Source: Pseudarthrobacter phenanthrenivorans (GTDB taxonomy: Bacteria > Actinomycetota > Actinomycetes > Actinomycetales > Micrococcaceae). Taken from it: 64,000 nucleotides of DNA. Position numbers and translations under genes: made by a program. The stretch lies in NCBI RefSeq assembly GCF_000813845.1, contig NZ_JWTB01000017.1, positions 1 through 64,000 on the forward strand. The letters run 5' to 3'. Below, piece after piece: positions 40,304 to 50,200 of this stretch (positions are counted from its first letter, which is position 1; every line of letters starts with the position of its first letter). The notes under the pieces are model-generated. The model worked only from the letters and a program-made list of their open reading frames with translations. It was not told the origin of the DNA and searched no databases.

Positions 40304-41876
40304 CGGCCTCAGCAGCGGCTGAACCCCGGGCTGCACTTCGTCCTGCTGCGCTTGCGCCTTGGGCTGCTGCATCCCGGGCTGCGGCGTCCGGCTCCGATGC
40401 CGCCTGTCCGGCTGCCCCCGGGGCCGTGGCTGCCGGGCCTGGCTGATCCTGCGGCGGCCGCCGTTGGCTCACTGCCGCGCCGGCATGACGGGGAAGCAGC
40501 AGGCTGTCCACCGTGCTGGCCAGCATCAGTACGGCCATCACCACGAACGCCCCGCGGAAAGGACCGGCGGGGTCCTGGGGCACCAGGGCCTGTCCGTCGA
40601 AGATCCGGATCAGCAGGGCGGCGACGGCGATGCCCGAGCCCGTGCCCAGCTGCACCAGGGTTGCGGACACCGTGTTGGCGGACGTCAGCTGTGCCGGCGG
40701 GATGTCGGCGTACTGGACCGAAGCGTAGGCCGAAAAACCGATCGAGCGGAAAGCTCCGCTGCAGACCAACAGGAGGAACGTCAGGGCGTCCGGCGTCGCC
40801 GGGGTGAGGAACGCGCAGAGCGCGAAGGTGACCGCGGACGCCAGCGAGGCGAACACCAGCATCGCCTTGAAACCGAACTTCCTGATCAGTGGCGTGGTGG
40901 CGGGCTTGATGCCGATGTTGCCGATGAACACCGCCGCGACCATGGCACCGGCCTGCAGCGGTGACCAGCCGAACCCGGTTTGGAACATCAGCGGCAGCAG
41001 GAATGGGACCGAGCTGATGGTCACCCGGTATACGAATCCGCCGGTGGCCATCGCCCGGAACGTCCGGGTGCGGAAGACCTGGAGGTTGAACAGTGGATGG
41101 GGAGTCCGGCGCATCCAGGCCACGGCGCCGGCAAGTGCGGCGAGCCCGGCCGCGGCGCTGATCCCCGCCCAGGGCAGCTCCGGGTGGCTGCTGGCCAGTT
41201 CCAGGCCCGCCACCAGCGCGCCTACCCCCACCGTCGTCAGCACCATGCCGGGCCAGTCCAGCCGGCGGCCGGCGTCGCCGGGTGCCGCCGGAACCAGGCG
41301 GAGGGCGGCGACGAAAGCGGCTGCGCCGAGGGGGATGTTCACCAGGAAGATCCAGTGCCAGGACAGATAGGTGGTGAGCGCACCGCCCACCAGCGGTGCG
41401 AGGACCGGGGCCAGGAGTCCGGGCCACACCAGGAACGCTGTGGCGCGCAGCAGGTCGGACTTCGGGGTGCCGCGCAGCACCACCAGGGTTCCCACCGGGA
41501 CCATCATGGCCCCGCCGGCGCCCTGGGCGATGCGGCTCAGGGTGAGCGCGAGGAGGTCCTGGCTGAAGGCGCAGAGCAGGGACGCGAGCGTGAAGACGGC
41601 GATCGCTGCGCAGAAGACCCGGCGGGCGCCGAAACGTTCGGCCAGCCAGCCACTGATGGGAATGCCCACGGCGACCGTCAGCAGGTACGCGGTCATGGTG
41701 ATGTTGACGTCGGCAGCGGGGATGGCAAAATCAGCCGAGATGCTGGGGATCGCCGTAGTGAGGACCGTGCCGTCCAGGAACTCCATGAAGAACGTTGCCG
41801 CCACCAGGAGGGCCAGGCGCGGGTTCCACCCCGAACGGGTGCTGTCCTGTTGGTGAGGTGTGGTGCGTGCCGCCAT
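40227..41876 (-). CDS. MFS multidrug efflux pump, DHA2-like
   Basis: 549 residues with 12 to 14 membrane segments. The N-terminal half has FLDGTVLTTAIPSI (DHA2-type motif D1 with Asp in helix 1), the GWLAERFGARRVF loop (motif A), and LSRIAQGAGGAMMVPVGTLV (motif B/C region). It would export drugs or metabolites in exchange for protons. The last about 75 residues are an Ala/Arg/Pro-rich disordered tail, part of which overlaps recQ on the other strand. CAGGAT lies 6 nt before ATG 41876. Confidence 0.88.
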   Translation of the reverse strand: MAARTTPHQQDSTRSGWNPRLALLVAATFFMEFLDGTVLTTAIPSISADFAIPAADVNITMTAYLLTVAVGIPISGWLAERFGARRVFCAAIAVFTLASLLCAFSQDLLALTLSRIAQGAGGAMMVPVGTLVVLRGTPKSDLLRATAFLVWPGLLAPVLAPLVGGALTTYLSWHWIFLVNIPLGAAAFVAALRLVPAAPGDAGRRLDWPGMVLTTVGVGALVAGLELASSHPELPWAGISAAAGLAALAGAVAWMRRTPHPLFNLQVFRTRTFRAMATGGFVYRVTISSVPFLLPLMFQTGFGWSPLQAGAMVAAVFIGNIGIKPATTPLIRKFGFKAMLVFASLASAVTFALCAFLTPATPDALTFLLLVCSGAFRSIGFSAYASVQYADIPPAQLTSANTVSATLVQLGTGSGIAVAALLIRIFDGQALVPQDPAGPFRGAFVVMAVLMLASTVDSLLLPRHAGAAVSQRRPPQDQPGPAATAPGAAGQAASEPDAAARDAAAQGASAAGRSAARGSAAAEAVSPPAPEPGEAQLPPRPAEGRAPRR

Positions 41877-42074
41877 GCGCCAATCCTGCCACTGGGGCAC
41901 CGCCCGCGCGCCCCTCGTCCGGCTGGCGGACAGCGTTTTCCAGAGGACGCGGGAGCCTTGCCATGTTCATCAGAAGCTTCTTCGCGTCTCCGAACGTTCA
42001 AGGCACTGATTCGCGAACATGCTTAGACCGGCAGTCCCGGAAACCAGCCTCAAAATTCCCCCGGAAACGCAAAA

Positions 42075-42099
42075 GGCCCCGGTCACGGGGACCGGGGCC
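42075..42099 (-). terminator. Terminator of tRNA-Ser(GCU)
   Basis: 10-bp perfect stem GGCCCCGGTC with GACCGGGGCC, 5-nt loop, then TTTT on the minus strand; it starts 6 bp after the tRNA. Confidence 0.85.
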
Positions 42100-42104
42100 A
42101 AACG

Positions 42105-42193
42105 CGGAGACGGGGGGATTTGAACCCCCGGTCGAGTTTAACCCCGACCCTTCATTAGCAGTGAAGTCCATTCGGCCGCTCTGGCACGTCTCC
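42105..42193 (-). tRNA. tRNA-Ser (anticodon GCU)
   Basis: Minus-strand acceptor GGAGACG pairs with CGTCTCC, discriminator G. Anticodon stem TTCA/TGAA holds CTGCTAA, anticodon GCU for AGC/AGU. Long variable arm present. CCA is not encoded, unlike the CGA isoacceptor in this window. Confidence 0.95.
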
Positions 42194-42292
42194 AGTTGCT
42201 ATTCCTAGCCCACCAAGGATACGCAGATCCGGGCACGCAGTGCAAAACGCTTCCGTCGAAGCCCCACTCCGGCCGGTGCAGTTCCGCGCTGC

Positions 42293-42850
42293 CTACGGGC
42301 CGGCCCGGGCCGGACGGACCATACGGATTTCGGCGAGGTTCTCCCAGTCGGCCAGGACGTCCTGCTCGCCGTCGGGCTCAAAGCCGAACCGCCGGTAGAA
42401 GCCGATCGCCCGGCTGTTGGCCGCGGCCACCCAGAGGCTTGCCGGGTTGTCGCCAATGGCGGCCGTCAAGAGCCGGGCACCCAGGCCAAGGCCCTGGTGG
42501 GACGCCAGCAGGTACAGTCCCCACAGTTCCAGGTCCCCGGCCGACGGCGGCGGGTGCCCTTCGGGGGAACCCGGCGCCGGCAGCAGGCGGGCGCCGGCGA
42601 ACCCAACCACCGTGCCGCCGTCGGACGCCGCCCAGGCTTCGGCGGCGTTTGGCCGGTCGAGCAGGTGCCGCCAGAGGCGGAGCCTGCCGGCGGGGTCCAC
42701 CGCGGCGAGGAAGGCGTCGGAGAGCATCCCCCGGTAGGTCTCCTGCCAGCAGCGGACATGCACCCGCGCCAGTTGCGCAATGTCGTCGGAACCGGCCCGC
42801 CGGACCGTCAGTACGTGCTCTGCGGCGTTCAGCCTGCCAGCGCCTTCCAC
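42293..42850 (-). CDS. GNAT acetyltransferase
   Basis: 185 residues. VRRAGSDDIAQLARVHVRCWQETYRGMLSD at the start and the acetyl-CoA loop SHQGLGLGARLL at about 112-123, then AIGFYRRFGFEPDGE, are typical of small GNAT enzymes of the RimI/PhnO-like type. The acceptor is unknown. ATG 42850 lies inside the end of the upstream peptidase gene (22-bp overlap), so translation is coupled; no later in-frame start leaves the first strand intact. Confidence 0.75.
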   Translation of the reverse strand: MEGAGRLNAAEHVLTVRRAGSDDIAQLARVHVRCWQETYRGMLSDAFLAAVDPAGRLRLWRHLLDRPNAAEAWAASDGGTVVGFAGARLLPAPGSPEGHPPPSAGDLELWGLYLLASHQGLGLGARLLTAAIGDNPASLWVAAANSRAIGFYRRFGFEPDGEQDVLADWENLAEIRMVRPARAGP

Positions 42851-45099
42851 AGGAAATGCTGGCTGCGGGCCTGCAGGGCGGCGGCCTGCCGGTTGTCGGA
42901 GGCACCGGCGTGCCCGCCCTCCAGGGCTTCGTGGAACCAGACATTGGGGATGCCCATGGCCAGCATGCGGGCCGCCATCTTGCGCGCCTGGACGGGGCCC
43001 ACCCGGTCATCCGAGGTTGCGGTCCAGATGAAGGTCTCCGGGTACTCCACGGCGTCCTTGAGCAGGTGGTACGGCGAGAAGGTCTTGATGTACTCCCACT
43101 GTTCGGGAACATCAGGGTCCCCGTACTCGGCAATCCAGGAGTGCCCGGCTGACAGCCTGGTGTAGCGGCGCATGTCCAGCAGCGGAACCCCGCAGGAGAC
43201 GGCCCTGAACAGTTCCGGGTAGCGGGTGAGCATGTTGCCCACCAGGAGGCCGCCGTTGGAGCCGCCCACGCAGCCCAGCCGCCGGGGCGAGGTGACCCCG
43301 CGCGAGATCAGGTCGCGGGCCACGGCGGCGAAGTCCTCGTAGGCCCGGTGCCGGTTTTCCTTCAGCGCGGCCCGGTGCCAGGCGGGCCCGTATTCGCCGC
43401 CGCCGCGGATGTTCGCCACCACGTACACGCCGCCGCGGGAGTGGGAGGCGTCGCCGTCGGTTTCCGCCGGCGTGGTGCGGCGCTCAAGCCATGCCCGGCC
43501 CACGGTGCCGCTGTAGGCGGGCGTCCGGGACACCTCGAACCCGCCGTAGCCGGACAGCTGGGTGGGGTTCTGCCCGTCCAGCGCCAGGCCGCGCGGGGCC
43601 ACCTGGAAATACGGGACCCGGGTGCCGTCGTCGGACACGGCGAAGTGCTGCTCCACCTCATACTCGGCGTCGGCAAAGAACGACGGCGAGGCCTTGACGG
43701 TGGCATGCCGGCTCACCACGCCGGACGTCCCGGCGGCGTCGTGCTCCAGGTTGTCGTGCTCCAGGTTGTCGTGCTCCAGGGTGCCGCGCATCAGGGTGGT
43801 GGGAGTGGTGAATCCGGTGGCGACCAGCCAGAAGTCATCGCCGGCTCCGCCGTCTGCAGGTCCCTCATCCTCGTCGTCCACCGCGTAGGCGTTCACGTCG
43901 TGCAGTGGAGGACAGGCGTCGAGCAACGTGGCCGTCCAGCCGCCGTCGGCGTTGCCGCTGGGCCGGGACGGGTCCAGTACCCGGATCTCGGAGGACACGT
44001 CCTTGAGCAGGTTCAGGAGCAGGAAGCTCCGGGTCCAGCTCCAGGACTGCAGGGAAGTGTGGGCATCCGGCGTGAACAGGACGATGGGCTCGCGGCGCCC
44101 CGCAAGGTAGTCCTCGAAGTTGGCGGCGAGCAGGGCTCCGGCGGGATACGTGGTGCCGTCCAGGGTCCAGTCCTGCTGCGGGCGGAAGAGCAGCCATTCC
44201 CGGTGCGCGCTGACGTTGACGTCGGTGGGGACATCGATGGCTTCCCAGCCGCCGTCCCGCAGTACGAAGCTGGTGCGGTTGAAGAAATCGATGTAGTCCA
44301 CGGCGAAGGTGCGCTCGAAGCCGGGAGTGGAATCGTGCGCGGCCACAGCCATCATGTGGTCTTCCGGTACCTCGAAAAGGCGCGGGGCCGTGGCCAGGGA
44401 ATCGCCGCGCTTGAGGGTCACTGCGGTACGGGCGTAGGAGGACGCGGTCCGGGGCAGCCCCTCCGCGGTGGAGGCAACCAGCAGCGTATCGGCATCCAGC
44501 CAGGACACATTGCCCTTCGCGGTCGGGAGGTCGAAGCCGCCGGCGGCCGGGTCGACGAAAGCGCGTGCTTCGACGTCGAATTCGCGGTAGCGGTTGGCGT
44601 CACCGCCGTCGGGGGAGAGGGCCAGCAGCGCCAGCCGGTAGGGCTCCCCGGCGGCCGGACGCAGGAACGTGGCGCCGTGGAACACCCATTCTTCGCCTTC
44701 TGCCCGGGACAGCTCATCAACATCCAGCAGGACGTCCCATTCCGGCGAGTCGGTGCAGTAGCTCTCCCAGGTGGTGCGGCGCCACAGGCCCTTCGGGTTC
44801 TGCTGGTCGCGCCAGAAGTTGTAGTACCAGTCGCCGCGCTTGCCCACCATGGCGATCCGGTCCGTGGAGTCCAGGACTTCCAGGATGCCGGCTTCCAGTC
44901 CCGCGTACCCTGCGTCCTCGAGCAGGTCCTCGGTGCGGGAGTTCTGCTCCCTGACCCAGGCCAGCTGCTCCTCGCCGTAGATGTCCTCCAGCCATACGTT
45001 TTCGTCGACGGGTTCCGGTGCCTTGCCGGAAGCGGCGGTGCCGGGGTTGTCCGGGCCTGGACCGGGAACGGACGCGTGATCAGCTGCTGTGGTGGTCAT
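42829..45099 (-). CDS. Prolyl oligopeptidase-family serine peptidase (S9)
   Basis: About 756 residues from ATG 45099 (an in-frame ATG at 45108 is an equal candidate). The N-terminal beta-propeller (about 60-480) starts WLEDIYGEEQLAWVREQN, a typical prolyl oligopeptidase entry. The catalytic domain has Ser in GGSNGG, Asp in SDDRVGP, and His in EGGHAG near the end, so the triad is complete. It cleaves small peptides after proline. No signal peptide is visible, so it is cytoplasmic. A LEHDN repeat (three copies) sits in the propeller and is coded by a 15-bp tandem repeat. The gene is divergent from the FAD protein at 45185. Confidence 0.9.
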   Translation of the reverse strand: MTTTAADHASVPGPGPDNPGTAASGKAPEPVDENVWLEDIYGEEQLAWVREQNSRTEDLLEDAGYAGLEAGILEVLDSTDRIAMVGKRGDWYYNFWRDQQNPKGLWRRTTWESYCTDSPEWDVLLDVDELSRAEGEEWVFHGATFLRPAAGEPYRLALLALSPDGGDANRYREFDVEARAFVDPAAGGFDLPTAKGNVSWLDADTLLVASTAEGLPRTASSYARTAVTLKRGDSLATAPRLFEVPEDHMMAVAAHDSTPGFERTFAVDYIDFFNRTSFVLRDGGWEAIDVPTDVNVSAHREWLLFRPQQDWTLDGTTYPAGALLAANFEDYLAGRREPIVLFTPDAHTSLQSWSWTRSFLLLNLLKDVSSEIRVLDPSRPSGNADGGWTATLLDACPPLHDVNAYAVDDEDEGPADGGAGDDFWLVATGFTTPTTLMRGTLEHDNLEHDNLEHDAAGTSGVVSRHATVKASPSFFADAEYEVEQHFAVSDDGTRVPYFQVAPRGLALDGQNPTQLSGYGGFEVSRTPAYSGTVGRAWLERRTTPAETDGDASHSRGGVYVVANIRGGGEYGPAWHRAALKENRHRAYEDFAAVARDLISRGVTSPRRLGCVGGSNGGLLVGNMLTRYPELFRAVSCGVPLLDMRRYTRLSAGHSWIAEYGDPDVPEQWEYIKTFSPYHLLKDAVEYPETFIWTATSDDRVGPVQARKMAARMLAMGIPNVWFHEALEGGHAGASDNRQAAALQARSQHFLWKALAG
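43738..43782 (-). repeat. 15-bp tandem repeat, three units, in the S9 peptidase gene
   Basis: Units 43738-43752 and 43753-43767 (GTCGTGCTCCAGGTT) are identical; the third (43768-43782) differs at one base. They encode LEHDN in a propeller loop. Confidence 0.9.
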
Positions 45100-45184
45100 G
45101 CGCCCCATCCAAACAACTGGGCCACAGGCTGGCAAGTCAAGCGCCCCGGGGCATAACCGGCTTCCAGCCCGTACGCTGGATGCC

Positions 45185-47119
45185 GTGGAAAAATCTGAGA
45201 GCATCCGGGCTGTCATTATCGGCGGCGGCCCCCGCGGCACCAGCGTGCTGGAGCGGTTGCTCGCCCACCGTGCCGCGGCCGGGGACTCGGCACGGCACCT
45301 GCGGATCGACGTGGTGGACCCTTACCCGGCAGGTCCGGGGCATGTTTGGCAGCCGGGCCAGTCACGGCTGTTCCTCATGAATACCCAGTCTTTCTACCCC
45401 ACGCTGATTCCCCAGGATCCGTCGCTGCCGGCTCCGGTTGCCGGCACCACCTTCGATCAATGGCGGGCGCGGCAGCAGCTGGACCCGCTGCCGGCCCTCT
45501 CCGCGGAGGAACTGGCGGAGCTTGCGGTGCTGGGTTCCGACGATTTTCCCAGCCGGGCGCTCTACGGCCGCTACCTGGGCTGCACCCTGGAGGAGTTGCT
45601 GGACAAGGCGCCCGACGGCGTGGGCATCGGATTCCATGCGACGTCGGCACTGTCGGTGCGCCGGGCGGGGGACGGAATGTTCGACGTCGGCCTGGCCACC
45701 GGGGAAACTATCCGGGCCAACGCCGTGGTGCTGGCGCTGGGGCACATTCCGTCCCGGCTGAATCCGGAACAGCGCGGACTGGAGGCCTCCGCCGGGCAGC
45801 TGGGCCTGCAGTATTTCCCGCCGGCGGTGCCCGCCGATGTGGACTGGTCGCGGATCCCTGCCGGCGAGCCGGTCCTGGTGCGCGGCATGGGCCTGAACTT
45901 CTTCGACACGATGGGCCAGCTCACCGAAGGCCGCGGCGGAAAGTTCGTCCCGTCCGGCAGCGGTCTTGCCTACGAACCGTCCGGCCAGGAACCGCGGATC
46001 ATTGCCGCCTCCCGGCGCGGCACCCCCTACCGGGCGAAAGCGGCACTGGGCGGCTACTACGCCCCGTCCATCACGCTCCGCTACCTCACCGAAGCGGCCA
46101 TCCGGCGGCTGGCCAAGGCAGGCATCCGCCCGTCGTTCGACCATGACCTGTGGCCGCTGCTGCACCGTGACGCCCTGTGGGCCTACTACTCAACGCTGGT
46201 GCGCTCGCAGCCGGCAGCGGTCCCTGACGCGCAGGCATTCCTCGCGGCACTGGAGGAAGCCCTGCAGCCGCATGCGCACAGCGCCGCCAACTGGGAAGAC
46301 GGCGTGGAGAGCGTCCTGGCCGTCCACGTGGGTCCGCGGCACCGCCTGGATCTGCGCGGTCTGGCGGCGCCGCTGGCAGGGCGGACGTTCAGGTCACGCC
46401 GTGAGCATGACGCCGCGGTGGTGGAATTCCTGCTCGATGACGCCCGCCGTTCCGCCCTCGGCGAGGACGATCCGGTCAAGATGGCCATTGCCGCCCTGCA
46501 CCACGGACGCGCCGTCCTCAAGACGGCAGTGGCCGACGGCGGCATCACCGATGAGTCCTGGATCGCGGGACTGCGGGGCTGGTTCGAGTCGTTTGTGGAG
46601 GGCCTGGCCAGCGGGCCGCCCGCGCTGCGTTCCGAGCAGTTGGCAGCGCTGGCCCGGGCGGGGGTGGTCAGCTTCGTTGGACCCGACCCGAAATTCGGTG
46701 TGGACCGGAAGTCGGAGCTGTTCACCGCGTCCTCGCCTTGGGTGGCAGGGCCGCCGGCGACGGCGCGGACCATGGTGGAGGCGCTGGCGCCGGGCAACCG
46801 GGTGTCGGCGAACGATTCACCGGTGCTGGAGCAGCTGCTCGCCGACGGGCTGGTGCGGCCGAAGCTCATGATGACCGCAGAGGGAGCTCCGGTGGAATCA
46901 ACGGGCCTGGACGTGGAGCCGCACCCATACCGGCCGATCGCCGCCAACGGGTCCGTGACGGAGGGGCTGTTCGTCCTGGGGCTGCAGTTGTCCTCGACGC
47001 AATGGGGAACTGCGATCGCAGCCGAGGCCGTCCAGCCGGGCGGCCCGGTGTACGCCAGCGGCCAGCGCACGCTTCGCGATGCGGACGAGATCGCGGCCGC
47101 CATCCTCAGCAGGGTTTGA
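45185..47119 (+). CDS. FAD/NAD(P)-binding protein of unknown function
   Basis: 644 residues. The N-terminal FAD-binding motif IRAVIIGGGPRGTSVLERLL (GGGPRG) and the later RANAVVLALGHIPSRLN (dinucleotide-binding ATG-like stretch) place it in the family of large actinobacterial FAD-NAD(P)-binding proteins (type PF13454 by recall), related to ornithine/lysine N-oxygenases but without a proven reaction. The segment VLVRGMGLNFFDTMGQLTEGRGG is strongly conserved in the family. GTG 45185 is chosen because TACGCT ends 7 nt before it. It stands alone. Confidence 0.72.
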   Translation: MEKSESIRAVIIGGGPRGTSVLERLLAHRAAAGDSARHLRIDVVDPYPAGPGHVWQPGQSRLFLMNTQSFYPTLIPQDPSLPAPVAGTTFDQWRARQQLDPLPALSAEELAELAVLGSDDFPSRALYGRYLGCTLEELLDKAPDGVGIGFHATSALSVRRAGDGMFDVGLATGETIRANAVVLALGHIPSRLNPEQRGLEASAGQLGLQYFPPAVPADVDWSRIPAGEPVLVRGMGLNFFDTMGQLTEGRGGKFVPSGSGLAYEPSGQEPRIIAASRRGTPYRAKAALGGYYAPSITLRYLTEAAIRRLAKAGIRPSFDHDLWPLLHRDALWAYYSTLVRSQPAAVPDAQAFLAALEEALQPHAHSAANWEDGVESVLAVHVGPRHRLDLRGLAAPLAGRTFRSRREHDAAVVEFLLDDARRSALGEDDPVKMAIAALHHGRAVLKTAVADGGITDESWIAGLRGWFESFVEGLASGPPALRSEQLAALARAGVVSFVGPDPKFGVDRKSELFTASSPWVAGPPATARTMVEALAPGNRVSANDSPVLEQLLADGLVRPKLMMTAEGAPVESTGLDVEPHPYRPIAANGSVTEGLFVLGLQLSSTQWGTAIAAEAVQPGGPVYASGQRTLRDADEIAAAILSRV

Positions 47120-47139
47120 TCCATCACGGCTTAAACGCC

Positions 47140-47200
47140 GATGCGCCATCACTTGTGGTGCCTCAACCCGAAGGATAAGGACCAGAAGTGATGGCGCATC
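47140..47200. terminator. Long composite hairpin between convergent genes
   Basis: GATGCGCCATCACTT (47140-47154) is exactly mirrored by 47186-47200. Inside, TGGT/ACCA and CCT/AGG pairs continue the stem with single mismatches, giving a stem of more than 20 bp with a loop of about 14 nt. It probably ends both convergent genes, but its size and interrupted stem are unlike the other terminators here. Confidence 0.55.
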
Positions 47201-47207
47201 CAGTGGA

Positions 47208-50200
47208 TCAGCCGCGCAGGCAGGCCCGGTAGGCGGCCATGGCCTGTCCGTAGTTCACCTGGCCGCGCACGTCGGCCGGCCGTGAAGGCTTGACCGGCGG
47301 GACGCATACGGGCGGCGCCGGGGTGTCCGCCCCGACCAGGACCGCAGCCTTCACCACGGTGCCGGACTCTGCGGCCGTGAGCACCAGCGTGCCCGTACCC
47401 GCCGCCGCGCCGGCCGGGACCGGAACGTCCACCGTCGCCGCCCCCGACGCCACGGGAACCGTCCCCAGCTGCGTCACGGTACCAGCGGCGTCAATGAACG
47501 AAACCGCCAGGGAGGTGTTTACGGGGCTGCCCAGCGACGTCAGGTCCAGCCTGGATACCGCCAGGGCCATGGCCTCGCCGGGCTTGACGCCGGTCGGGGT
47601 GCTGTCAGTGACTGCCACCGAACGCCGGGCGAAGTCCGGGGACACCGGGCTGCTCTTCTGGAGGTAGCCGATCCACGCGTCCCGGTCCACCAGCCCGGAA
47701 TCCCTGGTGTTGCTGCCTTGGGTGAAGATGCGGAAGTTGTCGCCGCCGGTTGCCAGGAAGCTGAACGTGCCCACCCGGTAGGACCTGGCGGGATCCAGGA
47801 GTTCGCCGTTCACGCGCACCGAAGTGATCCGGTCACCAGCTGCCCGGGCCGGGTCGTAGGTGTAGTTAACGTTCTTTGACAGGCCCAGCTGCAGGTAGGC
47901 GCGGCTGGGAACCGTGCCATCCGGGTTGGTCTGCCACTGCTGTTCCAGCAGCGTCTTGAACTGGGCCCCGGTCAGGGATGTGGTCCACAGGTTGTTCACG
48001 AACGGCAGGACCGCATTGGCCTCTGCGTAGGTGATGGTGCCGTCCGGCGCGTAGTACAGCTCGTTGCGCAGGCCACCGGAATTGACGACGCCGATCTCCG
48101 CCCCGCCCAGGTCGGACGGGTTCAGCGAATCAAGCAGGGAATCCGCCACCAGGTTGCCCAGGGTGGATTCGCTGCCGCGGTCATCGCGCTTGGCGGTCCC
48201 GGCGGCGTCGGTGGTGAACGCGGTGGTGATGTCCTTGGTGACCGAGCCGACGGGCTGGTTGCCCACTTCGGCGGCATCCGCCAGGGCTTTCTTGACGATG
48301 GCGTCCACCGCGGCCACCCGGGGGTAGGCGGCGACCAGGTCCGCCGCCGCGTCTGTGGTCCGCTTGACGTTCCCTGCCTTGTAGCCGGTAACGTCCTTGG
48401 TGGCGGTGTCCACGGTGAGCTGGATCTGGCCCACGTTCTCGCCGTAATTTCCGGTCTGCACTATGGGCCGGGTCTTGCCCACGACGCCGGGAACGGGTGC
48501 GTCCCAGGCGTATTCCTTGTGCGTGTGTCCGGTGAAGATGGCATCCACGTCAGGGGACGTTTCGGTGACCAGCTTCGCGAAAGGCCCGCCGGCCGCCACT
48601 TCCTGTTCCAGGGTGGCGCCTTCCACCACGCCCGAGCCGGCGCCGTCGTGATCCTCGACGATGATCACGTCGGCGAGCTTGTCCGCCGTGATCTTCGCGG
48701 CCACCCGGTTGATGGCGTCCACCGGGTCCCCGAAATCGAGGTCGGCGATGCCGGCCGGCGTCACCAGGGACGGAACTTCCTGGGTGACCGTGCCGATCAC
48801 GGCAACCTTGACGCCGTTCAGGTCCAGCACTGTGTACTCGGGAAGCACGGGTTCCGTGGTGCCTTTCCGGTAGACGTTCGCGCCCAAGTAGGGGAACTTG
48901 GCATTGGCACCCCCGGCGATGACGCGGTCGCGCAGGTCGGCCCAGCCGCCGTCGAACTCATGGTTGCCCACGGCGGATGCCTTCAGCTCAAGGGCGTTCA
49001 GCACGTCGATGGTGGGCTGGTCCTTGGCAACAGCGGAGGCGAACAGCGACGCACCGATGTTGTCGCCGGCGGACAGGAACGCCGTGGCTCCGGGGGCGGC
49101 TGCGGCGCGCAGTTTCTCGATGGTCCCGGCGAACTGGACGGTGTTGGTATCGATCCGGCCGTGGAAATCGTTGATGTTCAGGAAATTGAGGTCAACGCTG
49201 GCAGGTGCGGTGGCCAGGTCCAGGCCCACCACCACGGGGTCGTGGTCGCTGGCGCGGAACTGGTCCGGCGAGTAGTAGTTGGTGACGTTGTTGTTGTAGC
49301 GGCTGTACTCCAGCGCCACTGATTCGACAGAGTTGATGTTCCAGATGTCCGCCCCGGTGACCACGGCGTTCGCTGCCGGGGAAGCGAGGATGTGGTCCAG
49401 CGATCCCACCAGGCCGCCGAAGAGGTAGGAGTGCTTGGCGGAGCCATCGGGGTTCCGTGCCTTGTCGTCCTGGTTGACGTAGCCGGCGCCGGTCAGGAGG
49501 TTGATCGGGTCTTCTTTGCCGTAGGAGTTGAAGTCCCCGATCAGGAACACCTTGTCGGTTCCCTTGGACTTCTGCAGTTCGTCGGAGAAGGCCAGCAGGG
49601 ACTGGGCCTGCGCGGTGCGGGCGAGGTTGGACGCGCCCTGGCCTTTGTCCGTGTCGTCAGGCGTCGCGGCTGAACCCTTGGACTTGAAATGGTTGGCGAT
49701 GGCGATGAATTCGGTACCGGCGCCGTCCCCGACAGGTTTGAAGACCTGGGCCAGCGGCTTGCGGGCGCTGGCGAAGGCCACGGTGTCGTTGTGGATGATG
49801 GATTCACCCACCGGTTCGGCGGCGGCCTTCTTGAAAATGAACGCGGTCCGGATCATGTCCTCATCAGCCAGCGGCGGAGCGTTGGCGGGGGAGCGCACGT
49901 AGTCCCACATGCCGGGAGCGGGGAGGTTCAGCGCGTCCACCAGTTTGGCGAGGGCGTCGTCGCGGGTCTTGCCGAACTGCGCGGAGTTCTCGACTTCCAT
50001 CAGGGTCACCACATCGGCGCCGGACTTGCTGATGGCCGCAACGATCTTGTCCTGCTGGCGCTTGAAGTTCTCGGCGTTGGCTGCGCCGCGGGCGTCGCAG
50101 CCGCCACGGACCGTGATGGGGTTGCCGTCCCGGTCCTCGTAGTACGTGCACCCGGAGAGGGTGTCGCCGGTGGTTGGGAAGTAGTTCAGTACGTTGAACG

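Noticed and set aside
43348..45156. Open frame of 602 codons on the plus strand, antisense to the prolyl oligopeptidase gene
   Set aside because: High G+C leaves few stops in the mirror frame; the sense strand has a full catalytic triad and family motifs, while the antisense product is Gly/Val/Gln-rich without motifs.
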